From positions 33,584 through 97,583 of the forward strand of contig JAFKGI010000031.1 of the NCBI GenBank assembly GCA_017307785.1: a DNA stretch of 64,000 bases, read 5' to 3'. Of the stretch, positions 58,324-64,000 are shown piece after piece. The translations under genes and the position numbers were made by a program. This DNA comes from Vulcanimicrobiota bacterium (GTDB taxonomy: Bacteria; Vulcanimicrobiota; Xenobia; Xenobiales; JADMJV01). The notes under the pieces are model-generated. The model saw only the letters and a program-made list of their open reading frames with translations. It ran no database searches and had not been told where the DNA came from. How positions within the stretch are numbered: position 1 is the first letter of the stretch; the number at the start of each line of letters is the position of its first letter.

Positions 58324-59358
58324 ATGAGCAGCATTCAAAACGTCCACCACACCGCCCCCATCCGCACCACCGGCAAAGCGCAGCAGCCCTCCCTGGGCGT
58401 CACCGACTACGTCAAACTGGCCGCCGAAAAGGTGCTGGGCAAGCCAGCCGCTCCTCCCAAAGTAGCCGATGGCCTCAAAAGCAACGACTTCCATGGGGTC
58501 GAACTGGCCTTCCGCTCGCTCGACAAAAAAGAGCGACTGGCCAAGCTGGAAGAAATGCGGCAGCAGGATCCCACCAGCTACAAAGCGCTGCTCCAGGACA
58601 TCCGAGACGGGAAAATCAAGGACTCGAACGTCACCATCCCGGCCGGCATCGACCGCCTGCGCTCCACCCGTTGGGCCGCCAGCGGCGAAGGCAAGGAAAT
58701 CACCGCCCAGGTCATCTCCCAGTATGAAAAGCCCGCCAAAGACCCCTGGGCGGCTGACTCCCGCATCTCGGTGGACAACACCGACGGCCAGTCCGCCAAG
58801 ACCCAGGCCGACAACCCCGGACCGGAAGCCGGACGCAACGGCAAAACGGCCGAAACCTCCATCTTCCTCAGCCCCGCCCTGACCGGCAGCCCCGAAGTGC
58901 TGGCCGCCACGCTGGCCCACGAAGGCCAGCACTCGCTGCGCAACGCCAAAGGCTCGCTCAAACGCGAACTGGCCGAGGAGACTGACGCCTACACCAACCA
59001 GAGCGCCGTCTGGAAAGAATTCGGTGGCGAGCGTCTGCAGAGCAGCAACGCCGACACCAAACAGGCCGCCCAGGAGCTGGACAGCGACGCCAGTCACTAC
59101 CAGCCCGGCAATCAGAATGAAATGACCGGCTACGTGGCCGGCATCTACGCCCAGGGCCACATCCACTTCGGCGGCAAGAACGACCTGAAGGCCGCCAACG
59201 AAATCCTCAACGACTATCTGGCCGGCGGCAGCCAGGTCCGAAAAGCCACTCCCGATGATTCGGCTCAAGAAATCTACAGCGCCGCCCAAAACCTCAGCCA
59301 GTATTCCTCTGAGCCGGAGGAATACATGAAACGCTTCCGCGGACTGTCGGGGCACTAG
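58324..59358 (+). CDS. Putative zinc metallopeptidase (HEGQH)
   Basis: 344 residues. N-terminus MSSIQNVHHTAPIRTTG is Ser/Thr/Asn-rich, without signal peptide. Helical first half; a degenerate catalytic region has the zinc motif HEGQH (HExxH) in ATLAHEGQHSLRNAKGS, followed by an acidic ELAEETDAY about 20 residues on, which could supply the third ligand as in gluzincins. The last third is helical (NEILNDYLAGGSQVRKATP). Function unknown, probably a protease; the leaderless promoter and disordered head are shared with other proteins in this window. Confidence 0.65.
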   Translation: MSSIQNVHHTAPIRTTGKAQQPSLGVTDYVKLAAEKVLGKPAAPPKVADGLKSNDFHGVELAFRSLDKKERLAKLEEMRQQDPTSYKALLQDIRDGKIKDSNVTIPAGIDRLRSTRWAASGEGKEITAQVISQYEKPAKDPWAADSRISVDNTDGQSAKTQADNPGPEAGRNGKTAETSIFLSPALTGSPEVLAATLAHEGQHSLRNAKGSLKRELAEETDAYTNQSAVWKEFGGERLQSSNADTKQAAQELDSDASHYQPGNQNEMTGYVAGIYAQGHIHFGGKNDLKAANEILNDYLAGGSQVRKATPDDSAQEIYSAAQNLSQYSSEPEEYMKRFRGLSGH

Positions 59359-59753
59359 CCCCCAGTAATGGGACTCTCGCCTCTCGCTCAGCGAAGTCTC
59401 AAGCTTTTGCCAAATAGCTCGAATGGGACCGGATTTCCAATTTCTCTTTCCCGGTCATTTAGCGGCTTCTCCTTGTAGGTCCTCCGGATTGGGGGAGCGG
59501 TCGAGCCGCTCTTCATACACCCCTCGGGCCGGAACGCTCGTGCCCTCTGGCACGCACCCAGAACCCCAAAGCCCACTCATTCGCAATGTCTGACAGGCTG
59601 TTTTGGCTGGTTGGGGTAGGGTGGGGGAAAGGCCGTGGTTATGGGGTTTCTGGGCTTTCGCGTTCTGCTTCAGTTGGGGCTGGTTCGGGGTTATTTGGAG
59701 TGCCTGGCACACTTTTGGCACACTCGGTTGTGTGTCTGAGCCCTCGATAGGGA
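59359..59753. other. Intergenic region without a convincing gene
   Basis: 395 bases between convergent genes. Short open frames exist, but none has a ribosome site with plausible composition. A GAGCGG/CCGCTC hairpin lies at about 59495-59511, too short to call a terminator. From here on GC content drops. Confidence 0.6.
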
Positions 59754-59978
59754 CTATCTGGCGGCGACCACGTAGCCGCGTTCGCCGGGAGCGAACTCCA
59801 CTTCTACGCAAACAACCTCGTCGCCCTCCGAGTAACCCCAATAATGGTGTTCCGGGTCGGGACTAGATTCCAAGAGCCGGAACCTATCCGAACCAACTTG
59901 AACAGCTCGGACCGCTTCTAAGTGTTCTGGGCGTTCCGCCAGCCGAACGTAAATTACGAGGAAGTCTGGGTTGCTCAC
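59754..59978 (-). CDS. Small hypothetical protein
   Basis: 74 residues from GTG 59978 (weak AAGGGA ahead). Composition is normal protein: strands FLVIYVRL, RFRLLES, EVVCVEVEFAPGERGYVVAA suggest a small beta-sheet domain. No family recognised. Part of the lower-GC accessory block. Confidence 0.55.
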   Translation of the reverse strand: MSNPDFLVIYVRLAERPEHLEAVRAVQVGSDRFRLLESSPDPEHHYWGYSEGDEVVCVEVEFAPGERGYVVAAR

Positions 59979-60040
59979 TTCTCGTCCCTTCGACGGCAGG
60001 CAAGTTGATTCCGGTCAAAGATGTAGCTGGTCGGGCCTGG

Positions 60041-62320
60041 TCACCAAGTGTCACCGCGGGGGCCCAGCTCCCGCATCCTTCGGCACAAGTCACGCAGGAA
60101 CAGGCCTCTGCTACCGCTGCAATCGCTATTTAGAGCTTTGAGGACGCGTCTGTCCGCGTTTGTGCAGATGAGCACTTCCTCGTAGTAGTCGTGACTCATT
60201 GGCCGCCAAATATCCCCGGCGGTTGGCGAGTAATGGATGGCGAACCAACGTTCAAGATCTTGGGACTCAAGCCTGCTCAGCTCGCGAGCGAACTTGTTCG
60301 CACCCAATGTGGATTCCAGCTCCCACCTGGTGCCGGATTTCCGGATCACAACCTGAGTTCCAAGTTGGTCAAAGTAGCGGTGGCCACGATAGGCCAGGAG
60401 AAACTCCGGATGGGGGATGCGGTCCATCTCAGATAACAGCGGCTGGAGCCAGACCGAAAACTCGCGTCTGGCACCCGGAAGTCCACCCAGCTCGCGGGTA
60501 AGGTTCTGGCCAGCCGGGTCATCACGAGACTCTAAAAAGTGGAGGACCATCTTGTGATAGCGTTCGTCTCTTTTTGATAGGGTTCTGAGATTTCGCTCCG
60601 GTAGGGGGCGATGGAGGCTGCGGCTGTAGTTAAGGAGATAGACAATGGCTTCGTCGTCCTGGCTGTCCAGAATGCGCGCGGAAAGCTCCGGGCGCCCAAG
60701 CAGGGCAGTTGCAACACCCGCCGTCCGGCCGTCTCCATTCGCGAATGACCATAAAATCTCGGGCCTAACGAAGACCGCCAACTCCAATTGTTGAAGGTCC
60801 TCACTGGAAATTGGTCCTGACCGAAGTTCGCTCAACCATCGGTCATAATCCGAATCTGGAAGTCTGGCGGCTCGGTAGAGTCGGTAGGCCAACTCATCGT
60901 CGAGTGTTTCAGCCGCCAATTTCAGCAACTTCGGTCGCAGCTTGGGTGTCGCCCCGTGGCGGAGCAGCGCCTCAGCCAGTTGGTAGCGTCGGCTATCGGT
61001 GTCCCCAAATTGCTTTTCACTCAACAGCGCATCAATCGCAGGTTCTTCCGGCGCACCCTCCGCAATCCAGATTGATCTGACAAGCTCTTCTTTGACTAGG
61101 TAATCGGTTTGGGACTGCAGGAGAGCGCGCAAGTCTGCGAGCGCCTTTTCTGGGCACCCCAACGCCAGTGCTGCCTCGTACCTTCGTGGCCCGGGTTGGT
61201 CCGCCATCTGGCGTAGCCTTGGTAAGGTTTCCGGCAGGTCCGCGCTGAATTCCAAAAGCAAGTCGTCATCTTTGGGGAACCTGTGGAGTAGATAGCGTTT
61301 CACTTCGACAGATTTCTCAGGCAACTTTCTTAGCCAATTTAACGTTGCGTTTCCGGCTTCGGATGTCTGTTGCGAGATGCGAATCGCTCGCTCAATGAAT
61401 TCTGGCTTGGTGAAACGGTCAGCCAAGCCTTGATTCTGGGTCAGTGCCAGCTTGGGATTGCATTCCACGAGCTGCTCGAAGAGGTCAACACGTTCTTGAG
61501 TTGGCACGAATTTGAGCAGTGCGTCCAGCGAGGAGTTCTGCACATCCCAGGCCAGGGTGCTATCGCAGGCTGCAGAGACTACGAGCTCACGTGCTCTCAG
61601 ATCGGTGGTTTTCCAGAGATAGCCCGTCAGGCGGCCGATCGCTACCAGATTGGCGTCTCCCGAATTCAACCAACCCTGGACTGTTTTGTCGTGCAGGTCC
61701 GGTTTGAGGAATTCCACTTCGGAGATATAGCGAAAGTCTTTGGCGGCAAATTCGCTGGAAAGTTCGGCTGGGAACCTGTCCACAAGCATTGGGTCGGAAT
61801 GCCTGAGCCAGTGCCCTATAGCCGCGCCCGCCATTGGGCGCTGTAAGTTTACATGCCGTGAGGCGGCTCGCAATTTGTCCAGACCGCCCGGTGAGGCCGC
61901 CACCTTGGCTAGCAGTGCGTCCTTGTCACCCCAAGACTCCTCGAGCAGATACTCCTTGATGACCCAATCCGCCATCTCCTCGTCGTATGGCTTGTCACCC
62001 CACTGCCTGGAGCGCACCCCATACTCCAAAGCTTCAACGTGGTAGAAATGACGACTTCTCTCCAACAACTCGATTCTTCGTAATTCCTGGTCCGGGACAC
62101 GGGCCCGTGCCGCCCCGTCAAGACCAATAGCAAGAAGCAAAATGGCGATCTTTTGAGAGATGCCATGGTCAAAGAGCCCACTTCTCAACTTATTACTCTG
62201 CCAATTCTGCATTTCCGCAAAGCGTTGTAGCAATCTGCCGTTCGTTATTCCGCCGGCGAGTCTCCACCTCAGTAACCTCTCAGGGTCGCACCAAGCGTTT
62301 GCAAGCCAGTCGCTCTTCAT
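60041..62320 (-). CDS. Large alpha-solenoid (HEAT-like) protein
   Basis: 759 residues from ATG 62320, with AGGGGAAG close by; the frame to 62401 is longer but overlaps the next gene more. Almost entirely pairs of helices about 30-35 residues apart, as in HEAT/ARM arrays (for example ARELVVSAACDSTLAWDV, KLRPKLLKLAAETLDDEL). A scaffold for protein or nucleic acid binding; no enzyme motif seen. No signal peptide. Codon choice is less GC-biased than upstream genes. Overlaps the upstream gene's 3' end by about 40 bases. Confidence 0.65.
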   Translation of the reverse strand: MKSDWLANAWCDPERLLRWRLAGGITNGRLLQRFAEMQNWQSNKLRSGLFDHGISQKIAILLLAIGLDGAARARVPDQELRRIELLERSRHFYHVEALEYGVRSRQWGDKPYDEEMADWVIKEYLLEESWGDKDALLAKVAASPGGLDKLRAASRHVNLQRPMAGAAIGHWLRHSDPMLVDRFPAELSSEFAAKDFRYISEVEFLKPDLHDKTVQGWLNSGDANLVAIGRLTGYLWKTTDLRARELVVSAACDSTLAWDVQNSSLDALLKFVPTQERVDLFEQLVECNPKLALTQNQGLADRFTKPEFIERAIRISQQTSEAGNATLNWLRKLPEKSVEVKRYLLHRFPKDDDLLLEFSADLPETLPRLRQMADQPGPRRYEAALALGCPEKALADLRALLQSQTDYLVKEELVRSIWIAEGAPEEPAIDALLSEKQFGDTDSRRYQLAEALLRHGATPKLRPKLLKLAAETLDDELAYRLYRAARLPDSDYDRWLSELRSGPISSEDLQQLELAVFVRPEILWSFANGDGRTAGVATALLGRPELSARILDSQDDEAIVYLLNYSRSLHRPLPERNLRTLSKRDERYHKMVLHFLESRDDPAGQNLTRELGGLPGARREFSVWLQPLLSEMDRIPHPEFLLAYRGHRYFDQLGTQVVIRKSGTRWELESTLGANKFARELSRLESQDLERWFAIHYSPTAGDIWRPMSHDYYEEVLICTNADRRVLKALNSDCSGSRGLFLRDLCRRMRELGPRGDTW

Positions 62321-63038
62321 AGCTTCCCCTGGCGCCGAGTTTCCACAGGAGCCCTCCATCGACTGGGATCGACTTTGGCAGGTGGGAGAAGTAGCGGTCA
62401 TCGGAGGTTAGGGTTTTTGCCTCTAACACGGACCAGCCAGTTGCGGCTTGGTGGAGGTGAACCCACCAAGTCATCCTGGGGGATGTGCCCGACCCGGTAT
62501 TGATGTGAATTTGAATCCAGGCGGTCTGACCATCCGCACTGAAGCCAGGCCGGGATATGGTCAGAACTCCCGTAAATCCTGGATAGGCACAATGGAGTTG
62601 ATTCCAATACTCGGCCAGGCAGGTGAGGCAAGGGGGGGCAAACTCGCTCGGAAGGGTCACCGATGGCGGGCGGTCCCAGCGTCCGGCCGTTTGATTGCGC
62701 TCGACATAGTCTCTGAAAGCTTCCTCCTGCCCGCGCGGAATGTTGACTCCGGAAGTGGTAGCGTTCTCCCAGGTTTCCTGCCAGACTAAAATGGGCGTGC
62801 CCGCGCGATATGCCCAGACATGAGACGCGGTTTGAACGAGGGGGCGACCGCGGATGACGAAATGCTCGATTGCTTCCGCTGCTACGGTTTGCTCATTCTC
62901 CGGAATCAAGGCCGCAGATTTTGACTCCGAGTGCTGCTGGCTAGTTCCTCGATGAGTGCCTGTGGGCGAAAAAGCAGGGAGCAACGATGACAGAATGATG
63001 ATTGCCATGACAGTCAGGAGGCTGGATTTGTGGCTCAC
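62280..63038 (-). CDS. Membrane-anchored hypothetical protein
   Basis: 252 residues from GTG 63038, an ATG at 63008 being the alternative; upstream frame (to 63467) overlaps the Clp-N gene and is rejected. Residues 1-25 form a signal anchor (SSLLTVMAIIILSSLLPAF). The outer part has beta strands (HFVIRGRPLVQTASHVWAY, GTPILVWQETW) and Cys pairs (CLTCLAEYW, HCAYPGF). No family recognised. Likely periplasmic; shares the accessory block with the HEAT-like gene, which it overlaps. Confidence 0.6.
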   Translation of the reverse strand: MSHKSSLLTVMAIIILSSLLPAFSPTGTHRGTSQQHSESKSAALIPENEQTVAAEAIEHFVIRGRPLVQTASHVWAYRAGTPILVWQETWENATTSGVNIPRGQEEAFRDYVERNQTAGRWDRPPSVTLPSEFAPPCLTCLAEYWNQLHCAYPGFTGVLTISRPGFSADGQTAWIQIHINTGSGTSPRMTWWVHLHQAATGWSVLEAKTLTSDDRYFSHLPKSIPVDGGLLWKLGARGSYEERLACKRLVRP

Positions 63039-63133
63039 CTCCCTGTGTTCGCTGATGCTCAGCCCAGACCTCGGGAGGCACGCACAGCGACGAGATTTTC
63101 TTTCGGCTTCTTGCGCTTGAGTTAGCCTTTTTT

Positions 63134-63162
63134 CCAGGTGCCCGGCGAAGCCGGGCACCTGG
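63134..63162. repeat. Perfect GC hairpin, REP-like element
   Basis: CCAGGTGCCCGGC, GAA, GCCGGGCACCTGG: a 13-pair perfect stem with a 3-base loop in the gap between the Clp-N gene and its downstream neighbour. It is preceded by TTTTTT on the plus strand. Elements of this look are often dispersed many times in a genome; only one copy is in this window, so the repeat status is inferred. Confidence 0.55.
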
Positions 63163-63240
63163 TTGCCAGTCTTGCGCCTGGACGTAGATGGAAGTTTAAA
63201 ATTAGATCCGCCGCCGCTGACCAAACTCCCGGCCAAAGTG

Positions 63241-63912
63241 TCAGCCCAGATGTTTCCGGATCTTTTCAGCAGTGACCCCTTTTCCGGCGAGCATTTCGTT
63301 GCCGTGCTGGGCCAAGCCGATGAGCAGATGAAAACTATTGATCTGTCCTTCAGGGTGCGCCTCGCGCACGGCCGTCTCAAGAATCCGATGCACTTCCGGG
63401 TCGAGCTCCACTTCTGACTGCGCGCCTGCAAATCGTTTGTCTCGAACGAAAGTCTCCAAGAAGTCATGGCCGGTAAGCCTGGTCAGGAGAAGATGCACAT
63501 TTATTTCCTCCATTGGGTCGCTTGCGGCTACCAAGCCGCGCAGCAGGTCGTGCCCGCGCAAGACGGGTCCTTCTCGCAGAAGCCAGGCCATTTCTATGGC
63601 GTGGCTCGCGTCGAAACTGAGGCGGTCGCCCTCGATTCCGAGCTGGCTGACGTCAAACTTGAAATTGGGAGGGCGCCGAAGTTCATCTGGATGCTCTTCG
63701 AGTAGACCAACAAGTAGTTCCTCATTGAGGCCAGCTTCCAGGAAAGGGCCCGCCGCGGGACCCTCGCAAAGTAGATAGCTGAGCAACAAGAGCGTCAGGA
63801 CCGCGTCTTTTTTTGTCGCTAATCGGGCTGAGATTTCCGAAAAGCGTCGTCCCGCGGGCGTGGACTTGAACTCGGGTCTCGGCGTGCAGTCCCGAACTGT
63901 CAGTCCGTGCAA
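63241..63912 (-). CDS. Protein with two Clp N-domain motifs
   Basis: 223 residues from TTG 63912. After an N-terminal helix and a hydrophobic segment (DAVLTLLLLSYLLCEG), two Clp-repeat motifs appear: HAIEMAWLLREGPVLRGHDLL and VHRILETAVREAHPEGQINSFHLLIGL, as in ClpA/ClpC/ClpB N-domains, without any AAA+ ATPase. Stand-alone Clp-N proteins act as adaptors or anti-adaptors. Start codon is uncertain; the same frame is open back to the stop of the upstream gene. Confidence 0.7.
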   Translation of the reverse strand: MHGLTVRDCTPRPEFKSTPAGRRFSEISARLATKKDAVLTLLLLSYLLCEGPAAGPFLEAGLNEELLVGLLEEHPDELRRPPNFKFDVSQLGIEGDRLSFDASHAIEMAWLLREGPVLRGHDLLRGLVAASDPMEEINVHLLLTRLTGHDFLETFVRDKRFAGAQSEVELDPEVHRILETAVREAHPEGQINSFHLLIGLAQHGNEMLAGKGVTAEKIRKHLG

Positions 63913-63945
63913 TCCTACCCGGAGTTTTTCGACGTCGACTCCCTT

Positions 63946-64000
63946 TTAGTCCAGTGTGCTGGCCATGGCGCGGTCGATCAAGTCGACCATATGCACTCGT
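63946..64000 (-). CDS. 3' end of a gene running off the window
   Basis: On the minus strand the last 55 bases read RVHMVDLIDRAMASTLD before TAA at 63948-63946, a helix-like C-terminus in the frame of the following gene. Too short to identify; truncated by the window edge. Confidence 0.35.
   Translation of the reverse strand, partial: RVHMVDLIDRAMASTLD

Noticed and set aside
59359..59753. Small genes in the 59.4-59.7 kb gap
   Set aside because: Candidate frames have no ribosome site, no protein-like composition and sit across a convergent junction.

Overview
The window is GC-rich (roughly 60-65 % by eye, lower in the last 4.5 kb) and densely coded on both strands, with many 1-4 base start/stop overlaps. 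An outer-membrane porin-like protein, a lipoprotein, a GspC-like PDZ protein and periplasmic proteins indicate a diderm bacterium. MqnD points to menaquinone made by the futalosine route. Isoleucyl-tRNA synthetase is of the type-2 (eukaryote/mycobacterium-like) class. I cannot name the lineage from sequence alone; a poorly characterised phylum such as Eremiobacterota/Xenobia is only a guess. No rRNA, tRNA, insertion sequence, prophage or CRISPR array was seen.

Layout. 1-3.4 kb: end of a TAXI-type binding protein, an amidohydrolase, a patatin-like lipase. 3.5-6.7 kb: a MarR regulator facing a three-gene operon that ends in a receiver-pseudokinase. 6.9-12.3 kb: a Gly-rich CHAP-domain protein, ileS, and an exported TolB-like protein. 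12.3-15.0 kb: bolA, a LicD-like transferase and a nucleotidyltransferase-aminotransferase fusion, probably a surface-decoration module. 15-18.2 kb: a YbjN/CesT-like protein, an acyl-ACP thioesterase and htpG. 18.2-24 kb: a giant TPR protein, an SLC1 symporter and mqnD. 24-28.5 kb: a tight operon of Zn-ribbon protein, acyl-CoA-dehydrogenase-like protein, cupin, and a pseudokinase fused to a second domain that recurs alone at 56.9 kb. 28.6-32.3 kb: a Gly-Lys-Ala/His repeat protein, then a cupin/methionyl-tRNA-synthetase-like fusion coupled to an FAD oxidoreductase. 32.3-39.4 kb: lipoprotein, radical SAM/SPASM enzyme, GAF-TPR and Zn-ribbon-TPR proteins. 39.5-45.9 kb: two sensor kinases, an RsbU-like phosphatase, and an orphan leucyl-aminopeptidase N-domain gene followed by an isochorismatase-porin pair. 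45.9-46.2 kb: a 52-base tandem repeat. 46.2-59.4 kb: a two-component system among small or lineage-specific proteins, several of them wall- or calcium-related. 59.4-64 kb: lower-GC accessory genes (HEAT-like solenoid, membrane-anchored protein, Clp-N protein).

Two regulatory themes cross these regions. Several genes (starts at 41005, 43710, 49084, 52690, 58324) have a -10-like hexamer 6-7 bases before the start codon, as expected for leaderless mRNAs. A TTGCTAAC octamer lies upstream of the CHAP, Gly-Lys-repeat and EF-hand genes and of the gene near 52.7 kb. Many of these proteins have domains or features that suggest export but lack a Sec signal peptide, which hints at a shared non-classical export route. 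All functional statements are homology recognition by eye, without database searches.
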